Shown here: piece after piece, positions 7,136 through 15,263 of the stretch
Numbering within the stretch: the first letter of the stretch is position 1
Layout of the letters: each line of letters starts with the position of its first letter
Source: Candidatus Poseidoniales archaeon
GTDB taxonomy: Archaea > Thermoplasmatota > Poseidoniia > Poseidoniales > Poseidoniaceae
NCBI GenBank assembly: GCA_003602605.1
Contig: QQRW01000010.1
Location: 1-36,656 of the forward strand
Length of the DNA: 36,656 nt
Direction: 5' to 3'
Notes under the pieces: model-generated
The model's input: the letters and a program-made list of their open reading frames with translations, nothing else
The model's database searches: none
Told to the model about the DNA's origin: nothing
Made by a program: the position numbers and the translations under genes

Positions 7136-9883
7136 CTAACGCTTTGCAAATTTGTAACCGATACTTTCATTTTTCTTCAAGTACAGTTTAGATGAAAATG
7201 GTTTTCCGGTTTTCTTTGACAAGAAATCATCGAAAGGTCCAATTTCACGCTTCTCAATCATGATTTTTGCTTCTTCACGGGTAATTTCTCGTTTTGATAC
7301 TTCCCTTAGAATTTGAATCGAGCATCCGGTTGAACCTGCCTCTGGCTGATAGTGTGTCTCGGTTTCCACAATGTTGACTTTGTGTGTTGGGCAAACAGCC
7401 ACAACTCCTTCAACGACTGGGAAACGTTTCGCATCTGCAGCAGCTTCTCTTGGCGGGAATTCAAATTTTATGCGAGTGTTGTCCAATACTAAGTAAGCCT
7501 TGAACGGCCGACCGCGCTTCGATATGAAATCTTCGAGTAATTCAGACTTACCGTTTTGGAGTATGTATTTAGCTTCTTCAGGACTGATTGGACGCTTGCA
7601 CATTTCTTTTGACACACCTCGGAACTTGCAATCATCATGATCACAGGCATACATTGTCTGTCCGATTCGAACGGTTCCATGGTCGCACAGTGGGCAAGCA
7701 CAGACTTCCTCATCTGTTGCACTCGATGAAGCCTCTCCGCCTCCGATGAACTCAACTTTTCCTTCGTCACTGATTTTTACTGAGGCGATGTATGGCTCTC
7801 CTGAACGGTTAAAAAATCCGTGAAGGTCATTGATTTGTCGATTTTCAAGCAATCGTTGAGCTGTAATTTGGTCAAACCATCGCCCAGAGGTATCCTTCCA
7901 GAAAACAAACGAGCACCCCTTGTCTCGGCCTTCGTTCTTTTCACACTGATAATTCAGTGTAGTTTCAATGATTTTCCCTGAACAAACGGTGCAGGAACCA
8001 ATCGAAGGTTCATTTTGATACAATTCAGATCGGTCGTGATTTTTTATTCGATCGACCATGATCCGAGTTTGTTCAATGACGGCGTTCATGTAATTCTCAC
8101 GTGGTTCATCTCCACGCTGAACGCGAAGCAATGATGATTCCATTTCCCCGGTCATTTCTGGCGATGTTATCCATTCGACTGGAATTTTACGCAGGACATC
8201 AATGATTCGGATACCGTGGGCAGTAGCACTTATGCTTCCAGCCCGGGAACGCTGAATGTATCCTCTGTCAACGAGTTTCTCAATTGTGTCTGCCCGTGTA
8301 GCAGGTGTTCCCAATCCTTTATCCTTCATCGCGTCTGCAAGTGCCTCGTCATCGACCTGTTTTCCTGCATGCTCCATTAAGCGTAGTAATCCAGCTTCCT
8401 TTAAGCGACCCTTGGGTTTCGATTTTTCTTCGGTGAATTCGTAGGATTCAATCTCTCCTTCACACGGGTTTGATGGTAGCACATTCCAATCATCCGGAAG
8501 TGCTTGCTTCTTTGGACGGACAGCACGCCATCCGGGTGTTTTGAGTTGGCGAACCTCCTTGGAGAATTGTTCACCTTCGAGTGTAGCTGTACGCTTTTGA
8601 ACATCCCAAACTGCTTCGGGGTGCCAGGATGCAAGGAAGGTACGTACGATGAGATCGTACAGTCTTTTGTGGTCTGCACTCAAATTTGAATCTGGTATCT
8701 TGCCTGTAGGAATAATTGCGAAGTGATCACTCACTTTGCTGTTGTCAAAGTTTCGCCCTGCATTTTTCATACCTTCATCCACTATGCGCTTTGAATGCGC
8801 ATTGTATTCATCTTGAGCGCCAAGTTGCCGAACAGTTTTAGCAATTTCTTCATGCATATCCTCGGGGAGATGTCTGGAGTCGGTACGAGGGTAGGTCGTC
8901 AACTTGTGAGAGTCATACAAATCCTGAGCAACACCAAGTGTTCTTTTTGCAGACCAACTAAACGAACTGTTTGCCTCGCGTTGGAGGGTCGTTAAGTCAA
9001 AATTTAGTGGCGGTTTCTCCTTTGCATCCCTTTGAGTTTGGCGAACAGTGGCTGGTTTTCCAGACTCGAGCAACTCCAGGAGTCGGTCATGTTCTGACTG
9101 TTCAACAATTCGATGAGGTTTGTAGTCCGGTTGATCTGGATCATCAATGTGGTTCTGTCTTTCCCACCGTCCAGTCCATTTTGCATCCCCAGACTTGAAC
9201 ACTGCCTCGAGTTGCCAATATGGGAGAGGTATGTGTCCAAGAACATTCAATTCATGTTCGACAATCATTGCCAGTGTTGCTGTTTGGACGCGACCCAATG
9301 AAATTGCAACACGTTCGTTTTTCTTGCGAGGAAGGAATGAGTTCGCCACTCGAGAGCCGTTCATGCCGATGATCCAGTCGGCTTCCGAACGAGAATATGC
9401 AGCATCGCGTAGGTCACTGTATTCATCCCCGTCAACTCGCGCGTCCCATGCCTGCTGTATCGAATCTTTTGTCATTGATTGCAGCCACATTCTCGATGTT
9501 TTGGTCTTGGATTTTGAGTGCTGAACAATCGTCCTAAAAATCAGTTCACCTTCACGAGCGGCGTCACAAGCATTGACAATCTCTTTGACTTCCTTTGATT
9601 TGATGAGTTTGTTGATTGCAGACAACTGTTTTTTTCCTCTTCCACCGATTGGCTTGTACTCAAATTTTTCTGGAATGTAGGGGAGACGGTCGATGGTTTT
9701 ACGCCAGTCTTTGAAAGCTTCATCGTAGTCGTCCATATACTTCAGTTGCAGCAAATGACCGATTGCCCAAGTGACGACGATGTCATTACCTTCCCAATGT
9801 GTGTCCTTTTTGGAAGAGGCTCCGAGAACCTTGGCGATGTCGTTTGCAACACTCGGTTTCTCGGCAATGATGACAACGCTCAT
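7136..9883 (-). CDS. topB: DNA topoisomerase III (type IA), bacterial TopB-like
   Basis: A 915-residue type IA topoisomerase that passes DNA strands through a transient single-strand break. The Toprim domain begins with VVIIAEKPSVA and has the acidic motif CDAAREGELIFR, the variant seen in many bacterial TopIII enzymes. IIGMNGSRV and LGRVQTATLAMIVEHE are domain signatures. The catalytic tyrosine is in LTTYPRTDSRHL, around residue 331. After the core the protein has three C-terminal topoisomerase repeats; the first two carry cysteine clusters (CTVCSG, CPLCDHG...CDHDDC) that may bind zinc. It is longer than E. coli TopB (653 residues) because of these repeats. The first gene of a minus-strand series; a 20-bp perfect palindrome lies 57 bp upstream of its ATG. 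Confidence 0.9.
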   Translation of the reverse strand: MSVVIIAEKPSVANDIAKVLGASSKKDTHWEGNDIVVTWAIGHLLQLKYMDDYDEAFKDWRKTIDRLPYIPEKFEYKPIGGRGKKQLSAINKLIKSKEVKEIVNACDAAREGELIFRTIVQHSKSKTKTSRMWLQSMTKDSIQQAWDARVDGDEYSDLRDAAYSRSEADWIIGMNGSRVANSFLPRKKNERVAISLGRVQTATLAMIVEHELNVLGHIPLPYWQLEAVFKSGDAKWTGRWERQNHIDDPDQPDYKPHRIVEQSEHDRLLELLESGKPATVRQTQRDAKEKPPLNFDLTTLQREANSSFSWSAKRTLGVAQDLYDSHKLTTYPRTDSRHLPEDMHEEIAKTVRQLGAQDEYNAHSKRIVDEGMKNAGRNFDNSKVSDHFAIIPTGKIPDSNLSADHKRLYDLIVRTFLASWHPEAVWDVQKRTATLEGEQFSKEVRQLKTPGWRAVRPKKQALPDDWNVLPSNPCEGEIESYEFTEEKSKPKGRLKEAGLLRLMEHAGKQVDDEALADAMKDKGLGTPATRADTIEKLVDRGYIQRSRAGSISATAHGIRIIDVLRKIPVEWITSPEMTGEMESSLLRVQRGDEPRENYMNAVIEQTRIMVDRIKNHDRSELYQNEPSIGSCTVCSGKIIETTLNYQCEKNEGRDKGCSFVFWKDTSGRWFDQITAQRLLENRQINDLHGFFNRSGEPYIASVKISDEGKVEFIGGGEASSSATDEEVCACPLCDHGTVRIGQTMYACDHDDCKFRGVSKEMCKRPISPEEAKYILQNGKSELLEDFISKRGRPFKAYLVLDNTRIKFEFPPREAAADAKRFPVVEGVVAVCPTHKVNIVETETHYQPEAGSTGCSIQILREVSKREITREEAKIMIEKREIGPFDDFLSKKTGKPFSSKLYLKKNESIGYKFAKR

Positions 9884-9939
9884 GGTTTTACATGCGACGG
9901 ACGAGGATACTTGAACTCTCTCATTTGTGGTCCATGGGC

Positions 9940-9959
9940 ACAGATACTATAGTATCTGT
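9940..9959. promoter_or_regulatory. 20-bp perfect palindrome upstream of topoisomerase III
   Basis: The sequence acagatactatagtatctgt reads identically on both strands. It lies in the 105-bp intergenic region between the topB start (9883) and the end of the next minus-strand gene (9989). It is unlike a terminator: it has no loop and no T-tract. Its position, 57 bp before the topB ATG, and its central TATA suggest an operator or promoter element bound by a dimeric regulator. This is inference; no protein is identified. Confidence 0.4.
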
Positions 9960-9988
9960 ATCATTCGAAGAGTAATTTTTTACTGTGT

Positions 9989-10426
9989 TTAGGGCGTATG
10001 GCGGAGTCTGTTTTTTGATTCATCCCAAGGCAATTCAGAATTCGGTCCTCCGCATCCAATGCAACCCGGGTAACCGGCTTCATGCAACTCTTTGCATGAC
10101 TCGAGAATATGTTTCCAGCCTTCATCAACATCCATTTTCACCCAACGTACCGTTAACTCCGGCTCTTGTAGACTGACGTGAGCTAAATGTTCGAAATCGT
10201 TCGATTCATTCCTCTTTTGGTAAACATCGATTGTATTCGATACCGAAGCAGTGAATTCAGGATAATCAATTTTGGCTGGCTGATAGTCACTCATTTCCAA
10301 AATTAATTGTTTCAAATCCTCATGGTGGCGATCCGGTAAGTGAATTATGAGTTGCTTACCCCTTAAGATGAGTCTTGAGGTCTCTCTGACCACGGGCCAC
10401 AGGGGGTTGTCTATCCGCACATGCAA
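9989..10426 (-). CDS. Hypothetical protein with a CIGCGGPN motif
   Basis: I do not recognise this protein of about 145 residues. It has no signal peptide or membrane segment and looks like a small cytoplasmic alpha/beta protein. The C-terminal part contains HEAGYPGCIGCGGPN, a CxxC pair that might bind metal. The track start at 10426 is TTG; a GTG at 10420 two codons downstream is an equally possible start, and no ATG lies nearby in frame. The 5' end faces pyrD with fewer than 50 bp between them, so the two genes probably share a divergent promoter region. The downstream neighbour is topB on the same strand, after 105 bp containing a palindrome. Confidence 0.6.
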   Translation of the reverse strand: MHVRIDNPLWPVVRETSRLILRGKQLIIHLPDRHHEDLKQLILEMSDYQPAKIDYPEFTASVSNTIDVYQKRNESNDFEHLAHVSLQEPELTVRWVKMDVDEGWKHILESCKELHEAGYPGCIGCGGPNSELPWDESKNRLRHTP

Positions 10427-10473
10427 CCCGAAGAGGCGGAAGTCTTGAAGGATACCGATTCAACCAGCACATC

Positions 10474-11601
10474 ATGGGCATAGGGTATCGCATTTTTGTC
10501 CGCCCGATGTTGCGTTTCCAAGATTCCGAGAAATCCCATTCCCGTGCGTTGAAGATTCTTCGTCTCCTGTCTTCGAATTTCGTGACAAGACCGTTCCTGC
10601 AACTCCTCTACCGGCCTCGAAAAGAAATACCCGTCGAATGCTTCGGTTCACTCTACAAGCACCCATTTGGTAATGCTGCTGGCCTTGACAAACGCGCAGA
10701 AGCTCTCCGTGGCTGGGACGCAATTGGTCTATCGTTCATCGAAATCGGTGGTGTGACTGAGCATGAGCAGGGTGGTAATCCGAAACCTCGGATGTTTCGC
10801 GCCAACTCTTCGAGGGCACTCGTCAATCGTATGGGTTTCAACAACCCTGGTTCGAAGAAAGTTGCATCAACGCTTGCGCAACACTTCACTAGGTATGGCA
10901 CTCCAAAAGTCCCAATTTGGGCGAATCTTGGCAAGTCTAAAACAACCGAGTTAGAGGATGCTCCTTCGGACTACGCAGCTTCTATGGAACGGTTGTGGGA
11001 ATATTGCGATGTTTTCGTGATTAATGTCTCTTCACCCAATACTCCGAATCTTCGAGAATTACAGCATGATGATGCACTTGAATCTATTGTCAAAGCCTGT
11101 CAACAAGTTAATCAGCAACTTTCTCATCAATCTGGCGATAAACAAAAACCGCTTCTGGTTAAAATCGCTCCTGATCTCACTGATGTGCAATTGAAAGCAG
11201 TGGTTCTAACTGCACGTTCTGCTGGTTGCGATGGGATTGTAGCAACGAATACAACCATTGATCGCCCAGAGAATTATCCTCCAAGTGAAGAATCAGTGTT
11301 TTCACAAACCGGGGGAATGAGTGGATCACCACTGACGCATCGTTCGACTGTCATGATTCATCAAATCTATTCGATGACAAACGGTGAATGGCCCATTGTT
11401 GGAGTTGGTGGAATCTCCAATGCAGAGGATGCTTGGGCCAAAATTGGGGCTGGTGCAACTTTGATTCAAGCTTACAGCGGATTTGTGTTTGAAGGCGCAT
11501 CTCTAACGAAATCTGTTGTCCATGGCCTCGATAAGAAGTTACGAGAGCATGGATTTTCATCTCTCGACGAGGCGGTGGGTTTTTCACACCGTGCAAAGTG
11601 A
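10474..11601 (+). CDS. pyrD: Dihydroorotate dehydrogenase, class 2 (quinone-linked)
   Basis: A 375-residue flavoenzyme that oxidises dihydroorotate to orotate in pyrimidine synthesis and passes electrons to the quinone pool. The N-terminal region of about 50 residues is the membrane-associating helix segment specific to class 2. Family motifs are NAAGLDKRAEAL (66-77), GNPKPRMFR (101-109), NRMGFNNPG and INVSSPNTPNLR; the active-site serine that distinguishes class 2 from the cysteine of class 1 lies in this last motif. KIAPDL and GVGGISNAEDA complete the FMN barrel. The length is as expected. Class 2 enzymes are chiefly bacterial and mitochondrial, so this gene may have been acquired from bacteria. 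It agrees with mqnC in indicating a respiratory quinone. The CcmE-like gene begins 13 bp downstream. Confidence 0.95.
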   Translation: MGIGYRIFVRPMLRFQDSEKSHSRALKILRLLSSNFVTRPFLQLLYRPRKEIPVECFGSLYKHPFGNAAGLDKRAEALRGWDAIGLSFIEIGGVTEHEQGGNPKPRMFRANSSRALVNRMGFNNPGSKKVASTLAQHFTRYGTPKVPIWANLGKSKTTELEDAPSDYAASMERLWEYCDVFVINVSSPNTPNLRELQHDDALESIVKACQQVNQQLSHQSGDKQKPLLVKIAPDLTDVQLKAVVLTARSAGCDGIVATNTTIDRPENYPPSEESVFSQTGGMSGSPLTHRSTVMIHQIYSMTNGEWPIVGVGGISNAEDAWAKIGAGATLIQAYSGFVFEGASLTKSVVHGLDKKLREHGFSSLDEAVGFSHRAK

Positions 11602-11614
11602 TGGAGTTGTCGGT

Positions 11615-12007
11615 ATGTTTTCTCGTCGTGTCCGAATGCTGTTGTTGGGCGGTGCCTTGACCCTAGGCCTACTCGGAGTACTTTTGATTCAAGCACCGGA
11701 ACCAACACGCTCTGTTGATGAAGTCATGGACACACCAACTGAATTCATCGATAAAGAAATTGCATTGCGGGGCGAAGTTGTCGATGGAAGTATTGATTCG
11801 AATGAGAGTGTTTTCATGTTGCATGGCCTGGATCATACGGTTCTAGTCGATTACCTCGATGCCTCTGTATCCAATGGTCTAGGTGACAACCGTACTGTAT
11901 ATGCGCAAGGCGTTCTTAGGTACATTGATGGCGACTATGTTTTCGAAGCTCAAATCATCAAAACATCGTGTCCTTCAAAGTATGAAGAAGAAACCCCCGT
12001 AGATTAA
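11615..12007 (+). CDS. ccmE: CcmE-like haem chaperone, CXXXY type
   Basis: A 130-residue membrane-anchored OB-fold protein. The ATG at 11615 is chosen because the signal anchor (MLLLGGALTLGLLGVLLI) starts a few residues later; the longer track ORF begins inside pyrD. The pattern after the anchor fits CcmE: a DEVMDTPTEFIDKEIALRGEV strand region, a central HTVLVDY segment, and AQGVLRYIDGDYVFEAQII. The C-terminus has CPSKY. Classical CcmE binds haem through histidine in HxxxY, whereas a known variant from archaea and some deltaproteobacteria uses CxxxY, as here. CcmE carries haem to apocytochrome c outside the membrane. No other ccm genes are in the window. A generic OB-fold protein remains possible. 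Confidence 0.75.
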   Translation: MFSRRVRMLLLGGALTLGLLGVLLIQAPEPTRSVDEVMDTPTEFIDKEIALRGEVVDGSIDSNESVFMLHGLDHTVLVDYLDASVSNGLGDNRTVYAQGVLRYIDGDYVFEAQIIKTSCPSKYEEETPVD

Positions 12008-12040
12008 TTTTCTAAACCATTCATGGGTTTCGTTCAAATA

Positions 12041-12333
12041 GAGTTGGCCTTAGGGCACATCGGGATAGGTGGGGAGCTAGGCGTACCCTGTACCACAAAT
12101 CGTCTTCACGGTGGACTGAACGCCTTTGGGCGGCGAAAGCGGCTCTTTGGTTTCTGCATGCGGACGTTGATGTCTCGCCCCCACATGACTCGGGTGCTGT
12201 GAACTGTTTCCGGAGGGAAACAGGAAATGGATAACCGGGGGAATAGGTCAGGCCGGGAACGGAGCAGCCCTACTCGGAGCCATGGGTGCTGTGGGGTATC
12301 GGGATGGAGGAAGTGTGTGGGTTAGGCCGGGGA
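12041..12333 (+). ncRNA. ffs: Signal recognition particle RNA (7S RNA)
   Basis: The RNA scaffold of SRP, which targets proteins to the membrane. Helix 8 is clear at about 12246-12270 (GTCAGGCCGGGAACGGAGCA), the SRP54-binding site. Helix 6 is a perfect hairpin at 12204-12223 (ctgtttcc-GGAG-ggaaacag) with the GGAG tetraloop bound by SRP19. The 5' part has an Alu-like domain with the conserved TGTA. The ends close as helix 1: ttggcct at 12044 pairs with aggccgg at 12324, counting G-U pairs. This gives an RNA of about 290 nt, normal for archaea. The exact ends are estimated by this pairing. ORFs overlapping it in the track (for example 12282-12476) are not genes. Confidence 0.9.
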
Positions 12334-12378
12334 GAGCGCACGTCCACCATTGGAATTCCCACTCCTTGAGGCATTTCG

Positions 12379-12657
12379 ATGGCTTTCGTCAACTTCTATT
12401 CAGTCATCCACTTTTTCATTTGGTCGACCTCAGGAAGATATTTTTTCCATCAGTGGAAATTTTTCTTCATCCTTAGTATCGGATGGGAGATTTTAGAGTT
12501 GTATCTTCCATTTGAATTTGCGGTTGAAGAACTCGGTAACAAGGTAATGGATATTGTTTTTAATACCGCAGGATTCTATATTGGAACACGATTGCGTTAT
12601 GATGGCTTGACGGATCAAATATCAAACACAACATCGCAAAACCATCCAGGCCCTTGA
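12379..12657 (+). CDS. Small membrane protein, VanZ-like pattern
   Basis: A 92-residue hydrophobic protein with about two to three membrane segments. The pattern WEILE...E..NKVMDIVFNTAGFYIGTRLR resembles the acidic and asparagine positions of VanZ-like small membrane proteins (W-E..E, then D-x3-N-x2-G-x3-G), but the match is short and I do not assign a function. The ATG lies about 45 bp after the SRP RNA. The last 43 bp overlap the 3' end of archease on the other strand, so the C-terminal tail after GTRLRYDG may be less constrained. Confidence 0.65.
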   Translation: MAFVNFYSVIHFFIWSTSGRYFFHQWKFFFILSIGWEILELYLPFEFAVEELGNKVMDIVFNTAGFYIGTRLRYDGLTDQISNTTSQNHPGP

Positions 12658-13115
12658 AAGTCAGGCACTTGTTCCCATGGAGAATATGCATTTTCTCCAG
12701 CCCGTAATTCCTTGAATTGTAACTCATGACTTGTCACAGCCTTTATTTCTACTTCACGCTCAATATGCTCGCTCTCTACCCAAGAAACATGGCCTGATGC
12801 AGTTACTTTTTCACTTCCCCACGTGAATGCAAGTTGGCAATCAACGAGCCATTGGTTATGTATTTCAGCACGGTATAGAATTTCCTCAAGCCATTGGATG
12901 AGCAGCAAATCCCATGATTTATCCTCGTTTTCATGCGGTGCTTCAATTTGCCATTGAGAGGTGTGTCGGATGTGTGAGTTGAGTGTTTTTTGCGCTTCGT
13001 CAGATAACAAGATATCTTGCATGCCGATTGATGCTTCTGTAAACAGTCTCGATGGGCTTGATGCAAATGCTCTCAATGCAATATCGGCGGTTGTTGGCCT
13101 CGGCCATGAACTCAT
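12615..13115 (-). CDS. Archease
   Basis: A 166-residue protein of the archease family, which activates the tRNA-splicing ligase RtcB by promoting its guanylylation. The family order is intact: TTADIALRAFASSPSRLF near the N-terminus, LLLIQWLEEILYRAE in the middle, EVEIKAVTSHELQFKE, and the invariant C-terminal end CDVVFDI. The acidic residues in TADIA and at the end are those that bind calcium in characterised archease. It is slightly longer than the usual 140 residues because of a central insertion. The start is supported by GAGGTG upstream of the ATG. It follows the PfkB-like gene by 9 bp and lies about 2 kb from endA, another tRNA-splicing gene. RtcB is not in the window. Confidence 0.92.
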   Translation of the reverse strand: MSSWPRPTTADIALRAFASSPSRLFTEASIGMQDILLSDEAQKTLNSHIRHTSQWQIEAPHENEDKSWDLLLIQWLEEILYRAEIHNQWLVDCQLAFTWGSEKVTASGHVSWVESEHIEREVEIKAVTSHELQFKELRAGENAYSPWEQVPDFQGPGWFCDVVFDI

Positions 13116-13124
13116 AGGTACACC

Positions 13125-14186
13125 TCAACGTTTTGAAACCTGCAAGTTCCATGACATTTCACCGATACGATCGATGAGGTCTTCACGGCTTAGAACAAAT
13201 GATTCAGTTTTGTCTGCACCCAGAATACACTCACATGCAGCATTTGCTAGCAATGCCGTGTTCCTGACAGACATATTCTTTGAGATCGCCACTGCTATCG
13301 CGACTGCAGCAGCATCGATGAGGCCGATCATTTGCCGCAAATCATCGAGCGTACATGGTGCGTGAACAACTTCCTCATCCCTTGAGTAGATTGTGACTCC
13401 AGCCTCGCCTGAGAGCACAACAAGGTGATTCCAATCATGAGTCTCAATAAGTTGCATTGCAGCTTCACTTCCGGTCGATACACCAAGCCGTCTTCGCATC
13501 AATTCCAATCCTTGTGATTGGAATAAAATCCAGTTCACGCCGTGAGTTCTGTGCAGTCCGGTTAACTTAGGGTCGGCAATGATTGGAACGTTTTTTGCTC
13601 GTGCAGCCGCAATGACTCGATCTGCACCCGCATCGTTCACTACACCTTGGCCGTAATCCGATAGGATCACAACATCCGCTTTTTCAACTTCGTGAATTGC
13701 GTTGTCGTAGAGGGATTGAGATGCTTCCAATGGAACCGGATTATCATCCTCAACATCCCAGCGAAGCAACAATTGCTCATCACTTACAAGACTCTCTCGT
13801 GTGGCAAGCATTCGAGTTTTGACGGTTGTTGTTCTCCCGTCAATAATCGAAATACCAGCCGTTGACACTCCTTCTTCGTCCAATGACTGCAGAATATTTA
13901 GTCCAGCCCTGTCGTCCCCAACAACACCGAAAAGAAAACTCTGTAATCCCATGGATTTCAAACCCCTTCCAACATGTGCTGCTGCTCCCACATCCTCCTC
14001 GCGCATTGTCTCGCGTAGGACAGGAACTGGCGCACGAGAATTGAGGTTATTGGCGTATCCGTGTATGTAACAATCCATCATAATGTCACCGATAAGTACA
14101 ACTTTCGATTCACCAGTTTGTTTCAATAAACTCTTGAGATTTTTCAAGTCCTCATACACGGCCTCTTCTTCATCTGACATTCCCAT
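13125..14186 (-). CDS. PfkB/RfaE-like sugar kinase family protein with degenerate active site
   Basis: A 353-residue ribokinase-fold protein closest to the kinase domain of HldE/RfaE (heptose-7-phosphate kinase). Matching parts are VVLIGDIMMDCYIHG, an arginine-proline segment, EEDVGAAAHVGRGLKSMGL for the first PfkB signature, DVVILSDYGQGVV and IIADPK. The second signature, normally DxTGAGD, reads QMIGLID: only the last aspartate, the catalytic base, survives, and the glycine-rich anion hole is lost. The usual TPN-x2-E segment is also replaced (ILFQSQGLELM). It may therefore be an inactive or repurposed kinase. The ATG follows GAGGGT. It lies between a winged-helix/TerB-like gene and archease, all in one direction. 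Confidence 0.8.
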   Translation of the reverse strand: MGMSDEEEAVYEDLKNLKSLLKQTGESKVVLIGDIMMDCYIHGYANNLNSRAPVPVLRETMREEDVGAAAHVGRGLKSMGLQSFLFGVVGDDRAGLNILQSLDEEGVSTAGISIIDGRTTTVKTRMLATRESLVSDEQLLLRWDVEDDNPVPLEASQSLYDNAIHEVEKADVVILSDYGQGVVNDAGADRVIAAARAKNVPIIADPKLTGLHRTHGVNWILFQSQGLELMRRRLGVSTGSEAAMQLIETHDWNHLVVLSGEAGVTIYSRDEEVVHAPCTLDDLRQMIGLIDAAAVAIAVAISKNMSVRNTALLANAACECILGADKTESFVLSREDLIDRIGEMSWNLQVSKR

Positions 14187-14217
14187 AATCGACCCTCAGT
14201 TCTTCGTTGTTCGTTCC

Positions 14218-15252
14218 TCATTTGATTGTATCGCGCAATTCTGCGAGTAGACTTGCATGCTGAACATCAGTAATGCCAAGCGTTTCGCGCAATGTTGAGA
14301 GCATTGCTCCCTCATCTTCTGTGATGACACCATCTTGCAGTGCTGTGATAAGTGTTGATCGGTAGGTGAGGTATTTTTCAGATACAATCGGAGATTTTTT
14401 GGCATCTTCCAGTAATTTGTCATGCGTTAATCTATCAAAACCATAGGCAATACGAACCGTTTCAAGCAACGCAATTTCGTCGTCAACAAGTTCCCCGTCG
14501 ACCATAGCTTGTCGGAGCATGTCAAGGTAAATTTCTTCTGGCGGCGGAGCTTTTTGTTCCTTTCGTGCCTCATCTGAGAGGCGGCGAACACGTTCCGGAT
14601 GCATTCCTAGAAAATCTACGACTTCGGAAAGCAGGTATTGTTCATCCTTTGTTATCTTGCCATCTTCCCAAGCCCTAGCAAATAATCTTCGAATGAGATT
14701 TTCACCTGCTTGCGCATCCAAAGATGCTACCCCTTCTGGATTTGAAACTGGAGATACGACTGGATTTTCATGAAACGTCATTCCCTCGTCGATAAAGGAT
14801 AACAGTTCAAGCGTTGCTTGTCCACCTTTTCGCAGTTCGGATAAGAGGGTCTTCTCACCATTTTTTGAGACAAATTGGCTTAGAATTTTTTCTCGGAGTT
14901 CACGAGCAATACTTCTTCCATTTGGGGTTAGGCCGTAGACTTGTCGCCTTTGCTTGGCCCCAGGGACATGTCGCTTTTCAGTCGTCAAGTCTCCACGCTG
15001 TTCTAGTCGCTTGAGCGTACGCGGTACGTGTTTACGCTGAACATGCACTGCAGCGGAGATACCAGCCTGTGTGAGTGCTGCGGGCGCTTCCCATGCGCCC
15101 TCGGGCAAATTATGGTCAAACAGGTGCAAAAGCATCCGTTCCTCTGTCGTTAACGACCCGAGATAACCGTCGACCATTGGACTCCCCATTTCATCGAAGA
15201 AGCGGGGGCACATATGCCCATCGGTAACCCTAAACTCAAATGTCGTGAACAT
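14218..15252 (-). CDS. Winged-helix protein with TerB-like helical repeats
   Basis: A protein of up to 344 residues, probably a cytoplasmic regulator. Residues 30-120 look like a MarR-type winged helix: EERMLLHLFD, then an apparent recognition region (VHVQRKHVPRTLKRLEQRGDL) and a wing with VPGAKQRRQVYGLTPNG. The C-terminal part has three related helical units, AWEDGKITKDEQYLLSEV, AMVDGELVDDEIALLETV and ALQDGVITEDEGAMLSTL. Each has the D-G-x-x-x-x-x-E pattern of TerB/DjlA-type acidic helical domains. The track ATG lies 11 bp from the divergent endA start, so a downstream ATG (15177, preceded by GGGGAG) is also possible. It precedes the PfkB-like gene. The regulated target is unknown. Confidence 0.72.
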   Translation of the reverse strand: MFTTFEFRVTDGHMCPRFFDEMGSPMVDGYLGSLTTEERMLLHLFDHNLPEGAWEAPAALTQAGISAAVHVQRKHVPRTLKRLEQRGDLTTEKRHVPGAKQRRQVYGLTPNGRSIARELREKILSQFVSKNGEKTLLSELRKGGQATLELLSFIDEGMTFHENPVVSPVSNPEGVASLDAQAGENLIRRLFARAWEDGKITKDEQYLLSEVVDFLGMHPERVRRLSDEARKEQKAPPPEEIYLDMLRQAMVDGELVDDEIALLETVRIAYGFDRLTHDKLLEDAKKSPIVSEKYLTYRSTLITALQDGVITEDEGAMLSTLRETLGITDVQHASLLAELRDTIK

Positions 15253-15263
15253 GACGCATCTAC

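Noticed and set aside
12282-12476. ORF overlapping the SRP RNA
   Set aside because: The sequence forms the 3' strand of SRP RNA and the translation shows no protein-like pattern.
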